A stretch of 64,000 nt of DNA from Sphingomonas aerolata (GCF_003046295.1 NZ_PZZN01000002.1:310001-374000), one strand, 5' to 3'; numbered from the stretch's first letter, positions 1-9,967 are shown. The notes: generated from the sequence alone by a model not told the origin. Made by a program: numbers and translations.

Positions 1-663
1 ACGGGCGCAGATCGCGCGCATCTCGGCGAGTACGTGCGGCGGATAGATCAGCATGCCGCCCGCGCCGAGCACCAGCGGTTCGACGATGAACGCGGCGGGC
101 GCGGCGCGGCATGCTGCCTCGAGCGCGTCGAGCGTGGCCTGTTCGGCGCCGGGGTGGGGGAAGGGGATGGTGCCGACGTCGAACAGCAGCGGCGCATAGG
201 CGCGGTTGTAGACGCCGCGTTCACCGACCGACATCGTGCCGATCGTGTCACCGTGATAGCTGTGTTCGAGCACCAGGATCCGGTCGCGCGGTTCGTCGCG
301 GTTGCGCCAGTAGCCGAGCGCCATCTTCAGCGCGACCTCGACCGCGGTCGAACCGGAATCGGAGAAGAAGACGTGGCGCAGCGCTTCGGGCATGATCGCG
401 ACGAGGCCGTGCGCGAGCGTCTCGGCGGGCTCGTGCGTCCAGCCGGCGAAGATGATCTGGTCCATCCGCCCCGCCTCCTCGGTGATCGCGGCCATGATCC
501 GGGGATGGCGGTGGCCGTGCGTCGTCACCCACCAGGACGAGATCGCGTCGACGATCCGCCGCCCGTCGCTGGTGTGGAGCGCCGCCCCCTCGGTCCGGAC
601 GATGCGGGGGATCGGATCGCCGAGACCATGCTGGGTGAAGGGATGCCAGATCGGCGACGTCAT
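1..663 (-). CDS. bioA: Adenosylmethionine-8-amino-7-oxononanoate aminotransferase, 3' part missing
   Basis: This enzyme transfers an amino group from S-adenosylmethionine to 8-amino-7-oxononanoate to give 7,8-diaminononanoate in biotin synthesis. Only the first 221 residues lie in the window. The visible part carries class III aminotransferase features: an N-terminal [12 protein letters not shown] segment, [13 protein letters not shown], and [17 protein letters not shown], which contributes to the PLP phosphate site. The PLP-binding lysine would lie in the missing C-terminal part. Its ATG overlaps the bioD stop by four bases (ATGA), so it is translationally coupled as the last of the three bio genes seen here. 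Identification is firm from the motifs and the operon. Confidence 0.93.
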   Translation of the reverse strand, partial: MTSPIWHPFTQHGLGDPIPRIVRTEGAALHTSDGRRIVDAISSWWVTTHGHRHPRIMAAITEEAGRMDQIIFAGWTHEPAETLAHGLVAIMPEALRHVFFSDSGSTAVEVALKMALGYWRNRDEPRDRILVLEHSYHGDTIGTMSVGERGVYNRAYAPLLFDVGTIPFPHPGAEQATLDALEAACRAAPAAFIVEPLVLGAGGMLIYPPHVLAEMRAICAR

Positions 664-1283
664 CGGAAATCCTCGAGCCGGAAACTGGCGGCGAAGGCGG
701 CGCCGAGCGCGGCGGCGTCGAGCCGGGGGAGGATCGGCAGCCGGCCGAGATGCCGCACCTCGCCCAGCCGGACGATCGCCGCCTCGCTGTGCGGGACCGC
801 ATCGCCGACGAACGCGACGCCGAGGATCGGCACGTCGCGGCGGCGCAGCGCCTCGATCGACAACAGGCTGTGGTTGATCGTGCCGAGCGCGGTGCGCGCG
901 ACGATCACGACGGGCAGCCGCCACTGCGCGAACAGGTCGGCAAAGACGCAGGTGTCGGTCAGCGGCACCATCACCCCGCCCGCCCCCTCGATCACCAGCG
1001 GGCCGGGCAGCGCGGGGGGGCCGAGCCGGTCGAGGTCGATCGTCACACCGTCGAGCGTCGCCGCGCGGTCGGGCGAGCAGGGCGTCGTCAGCCGATAGGC
1101 CTCGGGGAGGATCCGCTCGCGCGCGAGGCCGGACAGCGCGGCGACGCGCGACGCATCGCTGCCGCCGTCGAGCCCGGCCTGGACGGGTTTCCAGTAGCTT
1201 GCGTCGAGCGCGCCCGCGAGCGCGGCGGCAAAGACGGTCTTGCCGACATCGGTGTCGGTGCCGGTAACGACAACACGGGTCAT
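660..1283 (-). CDS. bioD: Dethiobiotin synthetase
   Basis: ATP-dependent carboxylase that closes the ureido ring of dethiobiotin from 7,8-diaminononanoate and CO2, the penultimate step of biotin synthesis. The 207-residue length is usual for the family. The P-loop is GTDTDVGKT at residues 8-16, and the conserved segments YWKPVQAG and [10 protein letters not shown] follow in order. The start is the ATG that overlaps the bioF stop as ATGA, and its own stop overlaps the bioA start in the same way. The three genes are therefore one tightly coupled bioF-bioD-bioA transcript. Confidence 0.95.
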   Translation of the reverse strand: MTRVVVTGTDTDVGKTVFAAALAGALDASYWKPVQAGLDGGSDASRVAALSGLARERILPEAYRLTTPCSPDRAATLDGVTIDLDRLGPPALPGPLVIEGAGGVMVPLTDTCVFADLFAQWRLPVVIVARTALGTINHSLLSIEALRRRDVPILGVAFVGDAVPHSEAAIVRLGEVRHLGRLPILPRLDAAALGAAFAASFRLEDFR

Positions 1284-2404
1284 GACAGGGCCTTTTGCAA
1301 CGCGTCGCCGAGCCCCGCAATCTGGGGTGCGGTGACGTTGAGCGTGAGCGAGATCCGCAGGCGCGATGTGCCGCTGGGCACGGTCGGCGGACGGATCCCG
1401 CGGACGTCGAACCCGGCCGCCTGGACCACCGCGGCGACGCGCATCGTCGTCGCATCGTCGCCGAGCACGAGCGGCAGGATCTGCGATCCGGTCGGCACGA
1501 CACCGTAGGGCGCGAGCGTGGTTTCGGCGGTGGCGATCAGCGCGCGCAGGGCGGTGCGGCGTTCGGGTTCGTCGGCGAGGATCTGCAGGCTCGCGCGGGC
1601 GGCGCTCGCCATCAATGGCGAGGGCGCGGTCGAGAAGATGAACGCGCGCGCGCGGTTGACGAGGAAGTCGCGGACAATTTCGGGGCCGCAGACCAGCGCG
1701 CCCTCGCACCCCATCGCCTTGCCGCAGGTGCGTAAGGTAACGATGTCGGGCCGCCCCTCCAGATGCCCGGCGAGGCCGCGGCCATCGTCGCCGAACACGC
1801 CGGTGGCATGCGCCTCGTCGATCAGCATGACGCCGTCATGCGCCTCGGCGAGCGCGACGAGCGCGTCGAGCGGCGCGCGGTCGCCGTCCATACTGTAGAG
1901 GCTTTCGACCGCGATCCAAGGCCGACCGGTGCCGCCCGCCCGGCGCCACTGTGCAATCGCGTCGGCAAAGGCGGTGACGTCGTTATGCGCCGCCGAGACA
2001 CATGCCGCACGGCCGAGCCGCATCCCCTCATGCGCGCTCGCATGGATCAGCGCGTCGTGGACGACGAGGTCGCCGGTCTGCGGCAGCGTCGCGAACAGCG
2101 CGGCGTTGGCGGCGTACCCGGTCGAGAAGTACAACGCCGCCTCCGCCCCGAAGAACGCCGCCGCCTCGGCTTCGAGCAAGATATGTTCGGGATCATTGCC
2201 GCGGAGCAGCCGCGATCCGCCCGAACCGACCGCGACGCCGCGTGCCAGCGCGGCCGCGACGGCCGCGGCGATCCGCCCGCTCTGGCCGAGCGCGAGATAG
2301 TCATTGGATGCGAAATCAACTCCTTGCCGCGCGATCAGCACACGGCGGCGCGTTGCCGTGGCAAGCGCGGAGAGGTCGCGATGATGCTGGTCGAACGCGG
2401 ACAT
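1280..2404 (-). CDS. bioF: 8-amino-7-oxononanoate synthase
   Basis: PLP-dependent alpha-oxoamine synthase that condenses pimeloyl thioester with L-alanine, the first dedicated ring-forming step of biotin synthesis. The 374-residue protein has the family order: NDYLALG near residue 35, [11 protein letters not shown] near 60-70, [10 protein letters not shown] at 196-205, and the presumed PLP lysine K229 in [11 protein letters not shown]. An ATG preceded by GAGG at about eight bases is preferred over a TTG 21 bases upstream. It leads the bioFDA operon and is divergent from fbp, with about 170 bases between them that would hold both promoters. The TCGKA form around the lysine differs from the more common SKA but keeps the lysine. 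Confidence 0.94.
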   Translation of the reverse strand: MSAFDQHHRDLSALATATRRRVLIARQGVDFASNDYLALGQSGRIAAAVAAALARGVAVGSGGSRLLRGNDPEHILLEAEAAAFFGAEAALYFSTGYAANAALFATLPQTGDLVVHDALIHASAHEGMRLGRAACVSAAHNDVTAFADAIAQWRRAGGTGRPWIAVESLYSMDGDRAPLDALVALAEAHDGVMLIDEAHATGVFGDDGRGLAGHLEGRPDIVTLRTCGKAMGCEGALVCGPEIVRDFLVNRARAFIFSTAPSPLMASAARASLQILADEPERRTALRALIATAETTLAPYGVVPTGSQILPLVLGDDATTMRVAAVVQAAGFDVRGIRPPTVPSGTSRLRISLTLNVTAPQIAGLGDALQKALS

Positions 2405-2573
2405 CGCGGCAGCCTCTAGCGACAACGCCGCGCCAGCGCGAGCCGATTGGCCGAAACACCCGTCATAAAGAGGGATCGTTCGGTCGGATCGGGCATTTCT
2501 CTCCTATGGTATAGCAGGATCGGCTTGGCTAACCACGATTGCATTCTCCATTCCGGTCGAAGGTACCCTGCCC

Positions 2574-3581
2574 ATGAAGCGCAAGACGCTGACCCAGTTC
2601 CTGATCGAACAGCAACGCGAGGCCGGCACGCTGCAGCCGCAGCTGCGCCTGCTGATCGAGGTCGTCGCGCGGTCGTGCAAGGCGATCAGCCATGCGATCG
2701 GCAAGGGCGCGCTGGGCGGCGTGCTCGGCAGCCTCGAGAGCGAGAATGTCCAGGGCGAGGTGCAGAAGAAGCTCGACGTGATCGCGAACGAGATGCTGCT
2801 CGAGGCGAACGAGTGGGGCGGGCATCTGGCGGCGATGGCGTCGGAGGAGATGGAGACGATCCACCTCGTCCCCAATCGCTATCCCAAGGGCGAATATCTG
2901 CTGCTGTTCGATCCGATCGACGGGTCGAGCAACATCGACGTCGATCTGTCGGTCGGCACGATCTTTTCGGTGCTGCGCGCGGCCGAGACCGCGTCGGGCG
3001 CCGATGTGTCCGAGCAGGACTTCCTCCAGGCCGGGCAGACGCAGGTCGCGGCGGGCTATGCCGTTTATGGGCCGCAGACGATCCTGGTGCTGACCGTCGG
3101 CGCCGGCGTGCACGAGTTCACGCTCGACCGCGAGATCGGGTCGTGGGTGATGACCGACACCAACATCCGCATGCCCGGCGGCAAGCGCGAATTCGCGATC
3201 AACACGTCGAATGCGCGCCAATGGTCCCCTGAGGTGACGCGGTTCATCGACGAGCGGATCGCGGGCAAGGACGGGCCGATCGGCACCGATTACAACATGC
3301 GCTGGACCGGATCGATGGTCGCCGATGCGCACCGCATCCTCAAGCGCGGCGGCGTGTTCCTGTACCCGCGCGACGTCCGCCAGCCGGGCAAGGTCGGCAA
3401 GCTGCGGCTGATGTACGAGGGCAATCCGATGGCGATGCTGATGGAGCAGGCAGGGGGTGCCGCCACCGACGGCGAGCAGCGCATCCTGTCAATCGAGCCG
3501 AGCAGCCTGCACCAGCGGATCGGCCTGATCATGGGCGATCCGGCCGAGGTCGAAGCGATAACCACCGCCTATCGGGAGTAG
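2574..3581 (+). CDS. fbp: Fructose-1,6-bisphosphatase, class I
   Basis: Hydrolyses fructose-1,6-bisphosphate to fructose-6-phosphate in gluconeogenesis. The 335-residue length fits class I enzymes. The metal- and phosphate-binding signature DPIDGSSN is at residues 113-120, the substrate segment YPRD lies near residue 263, and [12 protein letters not shown] follows. The ATG has GAAGG about 10 bases upstream. It stands alone after the divergent biotin operon, and the next gene begins 77 bases later. Nothing in the sequence suggests special regulation. Confidence 0.95.
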   Translation: MKRKTLTQFLIEQQREAGTLQPQLRLLIEVVARSCKAISHAIGKGALGGVLGSLESENVQGEVQKKLDVIANEMLLEANEWGGHLAAMASEEMETIHLVPNRYPKGEYLLLFDPIDGSSNIDVDLSVGTIFSVLRAAETASGADVSEQDFLQAGQTQVAAGYAVYGPQTILVLTVGAGVHEFTLDREIGSWVMTDTNIRMPGGKREFAINTSNARQWSPEVTRFIDERIAGKDGPIGTDYNMRWTGSMVADAHRILKRGGVFLYPRDVRQPGKVGKLRLMYEGNPMAMLMEQAGGAATDGEQRILSIEPSSLHQRIGLIMGDPAEVEAITTAYRE

Positions 3582-3658
3582 CGCGCATCGTCACCCGCCG
3601 GCGGTCGGGGGTTGGGGCATGACGGACGAGGGCGCGCGTTGAAAAGGGGAGAAATTCG

Positions 3659-4141
3659 ATGGAAGTCACCTCACAAAGACTCGCCGAACAGCGTGACGAC
3701 CGGACGTCGTGGCGACGCCTGATCGACGATCATGACCGTATCGCCGAACGCTGCGCCGACCTGGTCGCGCTGTTGCAGCGGCGCGGGCATAATTGCGCGG
3801 CGGCGTCGCGCAAGCTGCTCGAGCTCGCGGTGCTGGTCGCGGATCATCTGGGCGTCGAGGACGAGGTGATCGACCTGACCGCGATCGCGACCGAGGCGGA
3901 CTATTCGCCCGAGACGGTCGCGGTCATGGCCGCGGAACTCGACGCGTTGCGCCGCGAATGGCGGGTGTTCATCGCGCACTGGCTGCCGACGATCGAGCCT
4001 GCGGACTGGTATGAATTCCGCGGCGAGGCCGAGGCGATGCTCGCGCGGCTGACGCATCAGGTGCAGCGCGAAAGCGCGCTGCTCTATGACGATGCCCTGC
4101 GCGCGGGGGTGATTGCGACCGGGCCGGTCGACCTGCAATAA
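3659..4141 (+). CDS. Hemerythrin-like HHE domain protein
   Basis: A 160-residue helical protein that looks like a cytoplasmic hemerythrin-type four-helix bundle. Candidate iron ligands are H25 (in DDHDRIAE), H63 and E67 (in ADHLGVEDE), H107, and H133 with E138 (in THQVQRES), spaced as expected for one ligand set per helix. Such proteins bind a di-iron centre and act in oxygen, nitric oxide or iron handling; which applies here cannot be told. There is a GGGGAG ribosome site seven bases before the ATG. The family call is an inference from ligand spacing rather than a strong signature. Confidence 0.6.
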   Translation: MEVTSQRLAEQRDDRTSWRRLIDDHDRIAERCADLVALLQRRGHNCAAASRKLLELAVLVADHLGVEDEVIDLTAIATEADYSPETVAVMAAELDALRREWRVFIAHWLPTIEPADWYEFRGEAEAMLARLTHQVQRESALLYDDALRAGVIATGPVDLQ

Positions 4142-4184
4142 TCGCGGGGACAGGGTTCTTAACCCGGCGGCGATACCAAGGGCC

Positions 4185-5366
4185 ATGATGCGCGTTCTGA
4201 CCCTGTCCACGCTGTTCCCCGATGCGAGCCGGCCCAATTTCGGTGTCTTCGTCGAGTGGCAGACGCTGGGGCTCGCAGCGTATCCGGGGGTCGATCTGCG
4301 TGTCGTCGCACCGATCGGCCTGCCGCCCGGGCCGCTGCGCCTGGTGCCGCGTTTCGCGCCGCTCGCGCAGGTACCGCTCGAGGAGACGTGGCGCGGCGTG
4401 GGCGTGCAGCGGCCGCGGTTCACGACGATCCCTGCGACCGGGGGGCGGTGGCATGCCGCGGCGCTGACGCGCGCGCTGATCCCGGTGCTCGACGCCGTGC
4501 GGCCGGATTTTCCTTTCGACGTCATTGATGCGTCGTTCTTTTTTCCCGACGGCGTCGCCGCGGTCGCGCTCGGGCGACGCTATGGTGTGCCCGTGTCGAT
4601 CAAGGCGCGCGGGGCGGATATCCATCACTGGGGTCGCGCTGCGGGCACGCGGGCGCAGATCCGGCGTGCGGGCTGCGCGGCGGACGGGCTGCTCGCGGTC
4701 AGCGCGGCGATGCGGGCGGACATGATCGCGATGGGGATGCCGGCGGCACGGATCCGGGTGCATCATACCGGGGTCGACCAGGACCGGTTCCGCCCGATCG
4801 ACGCGGCGGCGCGTGCGGCCGAGGCGGCGCGGCTCGGCGTGACGGGGCCGCTGGTGCTGTCGGTCGGGGCGCTGATCCCGCGCAAGGGGCATGACGTGCT
4901 GATCGAGGCGGTCGCGCGCCTGCCGGGCGTTTCGCTGAGGATCGCGGGCGAGGGGGGCGACCGGGCGCGACTGGAGGCGCTGATCCGCGCGCTGGCTGTG
5001 GGGGACAGGGTCCGGCTGCTCGGCAGCGTCGCGCATGAGGCGATTCCGCGGCTGGTCGCGACCGCCGACGTGATGGCGCTCGCCTCGGCGTCCGAAGGGC
5101 TGGCGAATGCGTGGGTCGAGGCGCTCGCCTGCGGGACGCCGATCGTGATCACCGATGCGGGCGGTGCAGGCGAGGTGGTCACGTCGGACGAGGCTGGCCG
5201 GATCGTGCCGCGCGACGCGGCGGCGTTCGGTGCGGCGATCGCCGGGATCCTGGCGGCGCCGCCGGCGAGAGAGGCGACGCGGCGTGTGGCGGCGCGATTT
5301 ACCTGGGAGGCCAACAGCGCCGCGCTGTTCGCGCATCTGGCGGGGCTGGTCGGGGGCGGCGCCTAG
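4185..5366 (+). CDS. Glycosyltransferase family 4 protein
   Basis: GT-B fold retaining glycosyltransferase of 393 residues, acting on an unknown acceptor, probably in surface polysaccharide or glycolipid assembly. The N-terminal acceptor domain begins MMRVLTLSTLFPD. The C-terminal nucleotide-sugar domain has SVGALIPRKGHD (K234) and the E-x7-E pair E304/E312 in ASEGLANAWVEALACGTPIV, typical of GT4. Two adjacent ATG codons are possible starts. An in-frame ATG 72 bases upstream would overlap the preceding gene and is less likely. It is an isolated gene with no polysaccharide cluster in view, so the substrate cannot be assigned. Confidence 0.82.
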   Translation: MMRVLTLSTLFPDASRPNFGVFVEWQTLGLAAYPGVDLRVVAPIGLPPGPLRLVPRFAPLAQVPLEETWRGVGVQRPRFTTIPATGGRWHAAALTRALIPVLDAVRPDFPFDVIDASFFFPDGVAAVALGRRYGVPVSIKARGADIHHWGRAAGTRAQIRRAGCAADGLLAVSAAMRADMIAMGMPAARIRVHHTGVDQDRFRPIDAAARAAEAARLGVTGPLVLSVGALIPRKGHDVLIEAVARLPGVSLRIAGEGGDRARLEALIRALAVGDRVRLLGSVAHEAIPRLVATADVMALASASEGLANAWVEALACGTPIVITDAGGAGEVVTSDEAGRIVPRDAAAFGAAIAGILAAPPAREATRRVAARFTWEANSAALFAHLAGLVGGGA

Positions 5367-5393
5367 CGCGCGCCACCAAGCGCCTGGAAAGCC

Positions 5394-5762
5394 TCAGCCT
5401 TCGAGCGGGTAGAGCGCGGCGGCGATCCAGCGGCCTTCGCCGCGGAGCACGGCCCAGGCGCGCGCGGCGGCGCGGCTGTCCATCGCCTCGATCCCGACGC
5501 CCTGCGCCTCGACCGCGCGGCGGAAGGCGGCGGCGGGCTGGCGCAGCTGCGATCCGGTGCCGAGCAGCAGGAATTCGGGCTTCGGTGACAGCGCGAGGAC
5601 GCTGGCGACATCGTCCGCGCCCAGTGCCTCGAACGGCGGCGGCGTCCAGCCGTCGGCGCGCGACGGGGTGATCAGCAGCGCGGTATAATAGCCGTCGTCG
5701 ACCCGGAACCCGCCGTGACCGATCGCCGAGATCATCGGTCCGTCGGTCTTTTCCTTGTCCAT
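5394..5762 (-). CDS. Mth938-like (NDUFAF3-type) domain protein
   Basis: A 122-residue protein of the Mth938/DUF498 family, whose mitochondrial relative NDUFAF3 assists complex I assembly; the bacterial role is not settled. The glycine-rich core SAIGHGGFRVDDGYYT and the central FLLLGTGSQLRQP segment are typical. It is the last gene of yajC-secD-secF-Mth938, about 40 bases after secF, an order common in alphaproteobacteria. That position suggests a membrane-protein biogenesis role, but this is inference. A GTG six bases upstream of the chosen ATG is an alternative start. Confidence 0.82.
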   Translation of the reverse strand: MDKEKTDGPMISAIGHGGFRVDDGYYTALLITPSRADGWTPPPFEALGADDVASVLALSPKPEFLLLGTGSQLRQPAAAFRRAVEAQGVGIEAMDSRAAARAWAVLRGEGRWIAAALYPLEG

Positions 5763-5801
5763 TCTCACGCGCTTGTCCTCACGCGCCGGGCCCGCCGCGC
5801 A

Positions 5802-6767
5802 TCAGCGGCCGGCCTTCGGACCCACGCGCTCGGCGTCGTCGCGGTCGCCCTTGCGGCCCTCGGGCTCGGCGCGCAGGCCGAGCGTGATGAGCAGCGACGA
5901 CGACACGTAGATCGACGAATAGGTGCCGACGACGATGCCGAGGATCATCGCTGCGGTGAAGCCGCGCAGCACATGGCCGCCGAGCACCAGCATCGCGGTC
6001 AGCGCGAGCAGGATCGTGACCGAGGTCATGACGGTGCGCGGCAGCGTCTCGTTCACCGACAGATCGATGATCTCGCGCATGTCCATTTTCCGGTAGCGGC
6101 GCATATTCTCGCGGATACGGTCGTCGATGACGATCTTGTCGTTGATCGAATAGGACACGATCGTCAGCACCGCAGCGACAATGTTGAGGTCGAATTCGAA
6201 CTGCGTCAGCGCGAAGAAACCGAGCGTCATCAACAGATCGTGGACGATCGCGACGACGGTCGACACGCCGAACTGCCACTCAAAGCGGACCACCGCGAAC
6301 AGGCCGATGCCGAGGATGGCGAGCCCGACCGCGAGCAGCCCCTTGCTGATCAGCTCGTCCGAGACCTTGCCCGAGATCGTGTCGTATTTCGAGAAGGTCG
6401 CGCCGGGGAACTTCACCGCCAGATCGTCGGCGACCTTCTTGACGAGTGCGTTGGTCGCACCCTCGTCGGTGCTTTCGGGGATCGGCAGACGGATCGACAG
6501 CACGGTCGGATCGGCGAAGGACTGGATCGAGGCTTCGCCGACGCCGAGGCGATCGACCTCGGTCCGGACCGCGTCGATCGACGGCGGGGTTGCGAACCGC
6601 TCCTCGATCAGGACGCCGCCGACAAAGTCGACGCCCATGTTCAGGCCCTTGGCGAAGACCAGCCCGACGGCGGCGAGCGACAGGAGGATGGTCAGCCCGA
6701 ACGCCCATTTGCGGAGCGAGACGAACTTCAGGTTGGTGTTGTCGGGTACGAGTTTCAGCAGGCGCAT
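5802..6767 (-). CDS. secF: Protein translocase subunit SecF
   Basis: Inner-membrane partner of SecD in the proton-driven complex that pulls exported proteins through SecYEG. The 321 residues comprise a first membrane helix near residues 20-40, a periplasmic domain opening with GVDFVGGVLIE, and five more C-terminal helices. The conserved SINDKIVIDDRIREN segment (SecF signature) and the RTVMTSVTILLAL helix are clear. It follows secD by 16 bases and shares its operon. The charged tail EPEGRKGDRDDAERVGP is cytoplasmic. Confidence 0.96.
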   Translation of the reverse strand: MRLLKLVPDNTNLKFVSLRKWAFGLTILLSLAAVGLVFAKGLNMGVDFVGGVLIEERFATPPSIDAVRTEVDRLGVGEASIQSFADPTVLSIRLPIPESTDEGATNALVKKVADDLAVKFPGATFSKYDTISGKVSDELISKGLLAVGLAILGIGLFAVVRFEWQFGVSTVVAIVHDLLMTLGFFALTQFEFDLNIVAAVLTIVSYSINDKIVIDDRIRENMRRYRKMDMREIIDLSVNETLPRTVMTSVTILLALTAMLVLGGHVLRGFTAAMILGIVVGTYSSIYVSSSLLITLGLRAEPEGRKGDRDDAERVGPKAGR

Positions 6768-6783
6768 GATGATGTCTCCCGCC

Positions 6784-8388
6784 TCAAATATTGATCGTGG
6801 TGGGGCGGTTCTTGCGCAGCCAGAGCGCCACGAGCATCCGCGTGAAGGTCACCGCGGTGAACACGCTGGTGCAGATGCCGATCAGCAGCACGACCGCAAA
6901 GCCCTTGACCGGGCCCGAGCCCAGCAGGAGCATGATCACGCCGGTGATCGCGTGCGTGACGTTGGCCTCGAAGATCGTCCGCGACGCCTCCTTATAGCCG
7001 AGCTCGACCGCCTGGACGATGTTGCGCCCGCGGCGGCGTTCCTCACGAATACGCTCGTTGATCAGCACGTTGGCGTCGACCGCGGTACCGATCGTCAGCA
7101 CGAAGCCGGCGATGCCGGGCAGCGTCAGCGTCGCGTTGAGCATCGCCATGACGGCGACGATCACGAGGATGTTGATGACCACCGCGAGGTTCGCATAGAG
7201 GCCGAACCGGCCATAGGTCACGAACATGAACACGATTACCGCGAGCGCCGCGACGATGCTGGCGAGCACGCCGGCGCGGATCGAATCCTTGCCGAGATCG
7301 GGGCTGACGGTGCTCTCTGCGATGATCTTCAGATTGATCGGCAGCTTGCCCGACCGCAGCGAGATGGCGAGCGAATTGGCCGATTCGACCGTGAAATTGC
7401 CCGAGATCGAGGCGCGACCACCAAGGATCGGCTCGTTGATGTTGGGCGCGGAGATCACCGAATTGTCGAGGATGATCGCGAACGGCTTGTTCGTGTTCTC
7501 CTGCGTGACCTTGGCGAAACGTCGGCCACCGACCGCGTCGAAGGTTATCGCCACCTGCGGCGCGTTGGTCTGCGGCTCGAACTCCTGGCGGGCATCGGCG
7601 AGCTGATCGCCCGAGATGATCACCGATCGCTTGACCGCGATGAACGGAATACCCTGCGGATTGCCGGGATAAGGAAGGACCTGGCTGCCGACGGGGGCGA
7701 TGCCCTTGACGAGATCGGCGGGGTTCGCGGTCTCGTCGACCAGCTTGAATTCGAGCTTTGCGGTCTTGCCGAGCAGGTTCTTGAGCGCCTGCGGATTCTG
7801 CAGGCCCGGCACCTGGACGACGATACGCGTCGCGCCCTGGCGGACGATCGTCGGCTCCTTGGTGCCGAGTTCGTCGATGCGGCGGCGGACGACTTCGGTC
7901 GCGTCCTTCATCGCGGTGTCGATCGCCTGCTGGAGCCCGGCCTCGGTCGGCTTGAGCACGAACCGGCTCGTATCGACGACGTTGATATCCCATTCGCGCT
8001 GGCCGCTCATCCCGGCGCCACCGCCGGTGATCGAGAGCAGCCGCTCGCGCGCGGCATCGACCTGGCTCGGATCGCGGAGCAGGAAGCTAAGCTGCCCGCC
8101 ACGTACGGAAATATCGCCGATCGCGATGCGCGGCGTGCCGTTGCGCATCGTGCCCGCGATGCTGTCACGCATCGCCTCGATCCGCGAATTGGCGAGATCG
8201 GCGGTGTCCGCCTCGAGCAGCAGATAGCTGCCGCCCGCCAGATCGAGACCCAGGTTAATCCGCTTATGCGGAATCGCCCCCCACTTGCTGGTCGTCGATT
8301 CGGAGAAGAAGCTCGGGATCGCAAGCGCGCAGAGCACGGCCAGCAGGCCGATGATCGACGCGACCTTCCAGCGGGGGAAATCCAACAT
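6784..8388 (-). CDS. secD: Protein translocase subunit SecD
   Basis: Large SecDF subunit, 534 residues. One N-terminal membrane helix (residues 10-28) is followed by the signature INLGLDLAGGSYLLLEAD near residue 45, a large periplasmic P1 domain, and five C-terminal helices. The last part contains GTAVDANVLINERIREE, the RND-like segment that carries the proton-relay aspartate. Its ATG overlaps the yajC stop by one base (TGATG). Together with SecF and YajC it drives late steps of Sec export. Confidence 0.97.
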   Translation of the reverse strand: MLDFPRWKVASIIGLLAVLCALAIPSFFSESTTSKWGAIPHKRINLGLDLAGGSYLLLEADTADLANSRIEAMRDSIAGTMRNGTPRIAIGDISVRGGQLSFLLRDPSQVDAARERLLSITGGGAGMSGQREWDINVVDTSRFVLKPTEAGLQQAIDTAMKDATEVVRRRIDELGTKEPTIVRQGATRIVVQVPGLQNPQALKNLLGKTAKLEFKLVDETANPADLVKGIAPVGSQVLPYPGNPQGIPFIAVKRSVIISGDQLADARQEFEPQTNAPQVAITFDAVGGRRFAKVTQENTNKPFAIILDNSVISAPNINEPILGGRASISGNFTVESANSLAISLRSGKLPINLKIIAESTVSPDLGKDSIRAGVLASIVAALAVIVFMFVTYGRFGLYANLAVVINILVIVAVMAMLNATLTLPGIAGFVLTIGTAVDANVLINERIREERRRGRNIVQAVELGYKEASRTIFEANVTHAITGVIMLLLGSGPVKGFAVVLLIGICTSVFTAVTFTRMLVALWLRKNRPTTINI

Positions 8389-8726
8389 CAGTCGTTCGCC
8401 GGCTTCGTGTTCGGGCTGGTGATGTCGGTGAGCGTCGCCTTGACGACGCGGACGCGGGTGTTGGGCGCGATCTCGACCTCGACGATCGCGTCCTCGACCT
8501 TGGTCACCTTGCCGATGATGCCGCCCGCGGTGACAACGCTGTCATTCTTCTTGACCGCCGCGACCGACGCCTGGAGCGCCTTCATCCGCTTTTGCTGCGG
8601 ACGGATCATCAGGAAATAGAAGACGATGAAGACGAGGAAGAGCGGCGCGAGGCTCAGGAACGAGGCGATGCCGCCCGATGTCGCCGTCTCGCCGGCGGCC
8701 TGCGCATATGCTGGGGAAATGAACAT
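8388..8726 (-). CDS. yajC: Preprotein translocase subunit YajC
   Basis: Small single-span membrane protein, 112 residues, an accessory of the SecDF complex. The membrane helix [20 protein letters not shown] ends in the family hallmark RPQQKR. A basic cytoplasmic segment with AGGIIGKV follows. The start [10 protein letters not shown] is chosen over an upstream in-frame codon because [10 protein letters not shown] matches known alphaproteobacterial YajC N-termini. It is the first gene of the export operon, about 200 bases from tRNA-Pro on the other strand, so the operon promoter should lie in that interval. Confidence 0.95.
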   Translation of the reverse strand: MFISPAYAQAAGETATSGGIASFLSLAPLFLVFIVFYFLMIRPQQKRMKALQASVAAVKKNDSVVTAGGIIGKVTKVEDAIVEVEIAPNTRVRVVKATLTDITSPNTKPAND

Positions 8727-8926
8727 GGAGTCCCGTTTTGGCTGGTGGGCAGGCGCCATACGCCCGCGCTCGCATGGGCGATGCCGCTATCACCGGTTGC
8801 CGCCCCGCGCAACCAATGTGCGCCGGTGAAGCGTGGCCGGGCCGCGATGAGACGGACGAATATGGGCTTTGCCGCAATCGCGTGCTTGCATCGCGCGCAA
8901 CATCCGCATAATGCGCGCCCTTCGGT

Positions 8927-9003
8927 CGGGGCGTAGCGCAGCCTGGTAGCGCATCACACTGGGGGTGTGGGGGTCGCAGGTTCGAATCCTGTCGCCCCGA
9001 CCA
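8927..9003 (+). tRNA. tRNA-Pro, anticodon GGG
   Basis: A 77-nucleotide cloverleaf including an encoded CCA end. The acceptor arm CGGGGCG pairs exactly with CGCCCCG, followed by discriminator A and CCA. The D stem is GCGC/GCGC, the anticodon stem TCACA/TGTGG has loop CTGGGGG giving anticodon GGG, and the T arm carries GGTTCGAATCC. It would read CCC and CCU proline codons. No T-rich terminator follows immediately. Confidence 0.96.
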
Positions 9004-9078
9004 GAAATTTTCGGAGCCGGCCGCCAGAGGCGATGCCGCTCCCGGGCACGAAATATCGTGCCATTCCAGATCCTGGTG

Positions 9079-9537
9079 TCAGCGTTTGCAGACGGGGCCG
9101 GTGCGCGCCGCGACCTGGTCCGCGACGATCCGCATCGCGCCCTTGTCGGTCTCGCCGGTCATCGTCATCCGCGCGGTGAAGCCGGTCGCGCCATAGCTGC
9201 CCGCGCGGACGATCCGCATCGGCGCCCCCTTTTTCTGCGGACAGGTCATGACGTGATCGATCCGCCCGCCCGCGAACTGCGCGCGTTCGACGGTGCAGCG
9301 CGCCTCGGGCTTTGGGACGAACAGCGCGGCGACGCCCGACGAGGCCTGTTCGGGCGGCAGGCATTTGCGCTCGGTCTTCGATTTTCCGCGCATCATCCGC
9401 AGGATGAACCCCGGCGCACCCGGAATGACGAGCTCGACCGCGGTCGAGGTGATTGCCCAGGCGCCAGGCGGCAGCGCCTGCGCCGACGCGGCGGCGGGGA
9501 GCAGGAGAAGGGCGGACAGCAGGACGGGATGGCGCAT
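9079..9537 (-). CDS. DUF3617-type secreted protein
   Basis: Predicted exported protein of 152 residues with an N-terminal signal peptide, MRHPVLLSALLLLPAAASA, ending at an AxA-like site. The mature part has four cysteines (in KCLPPEQ, ARCTVE, MTCPQ and PVCKR), consistent with disulfides in the periplasm. The layout (PGAWAITSTAVEL..., a KCLPPE segment, then MTMTGETDKGAMRI) matches DUF3617 proteins common in sphingomonads, whose function is unknown. It is a monocistronic gene convergent with tRNA-Pro. The ATG just before the signal peptide is preferred to upstream in-frame starts. Confidence 0.72.
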   Translation of the reverse strand: MRHPVLLSALLLLPAAASAQALPPGAWAITSTAVELVIPGAPGFILRMMRGKSKTERKCLPPEQASSGVAALFVPKPEARCTVERAQFAGGRIDHVMTCPQKKGAPMRIVRAGSYGATGFTARMTMTGETDKGAMRIVADQVAARTGPVCKR

Positions 9538-9595
9538 AGGAGGGGCAGTCTGTAGCGCCGGCGGGGTGCTGGCAAGCGGGGTGCGAGGGGTTTTC

Positions 9596-9781
9596 ATGGG
9601 CGAGATCATCAATTTGCGGCGGGCGCGCAAAGCGCGGGTGCGGCGCGAGGCGGGGGTGGTGGCGGACGCGAACCGCGCGGCGTTCGGGCGGACCAAGGCG
9701 GAGCGCGCGCGGGATGCTGAGGCGCGGGCGCGGGGGGAGCGGGTGCTGGATGGGGCGCGGCTTGATGGGGAGGAAAGCTGA
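9596..9781 (+). CDS. DUF4169 family small basic protein
   Basis: A 61-residue, strongly charged protein. The opening GEIINLRRARKARVRRE and the FGRTKAERARDAEARA stretch fit the DUF4169 family of small alphaproteobacterial proteins with no known function. It has no signal peptide or membrane span and is probably one long helix. It is divergent from the DUF3617 gene with only 58 bases between the starts. No functional statement can be made beyond the family. Confidence 0.75.
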   Translation: MGEIINLRRARKARVRREAGVVADANRAAFGRTKAERARDAEARARGERVLDGARLDGEES

Positions 9782-9830
9782 GGTTTGGGAGCGGGTTGCT
9801 GGGTGTGGGGGTGAATCGAGAGGTGGGTTT

Positions 9831-9868
9831 GCTTGGCTCTGGATCCTGACTTTCGTCAGGATGACGGG
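9831..9868. repeat. Short palindromic intergenic repeat (family B)
   Basis: One copy of a recurring element whose core is ATCCTGAC-TTTC-GTCAGGAT, an eight-base-pair hairpin with a four-base loop, flanked by TTGGCTCTGG on the left and GACGGG on the right. The same core recurs in at least ten other intergenic places in this window. It occupies most of the short gap between the DUF4169 gene and the endolysin. Confidence 0.85.
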
Positions 9869-9967
9869 TGTGGTTGGGGTGTTTGTCTTTTACCATTGCC
9901 GGCCCCGATCTTGCTTTTCGCTAACCTATATGGTTATAGGGTGTGCGGCGAATCGGGGGGGTCGGGG

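Noticed and set aside
6181..8619. Long plus-strand frame opposite secF and secD
   Set aside because: It is antisense to clear secDF and has the low-complexity Arg/Asp pattern of a shadow.
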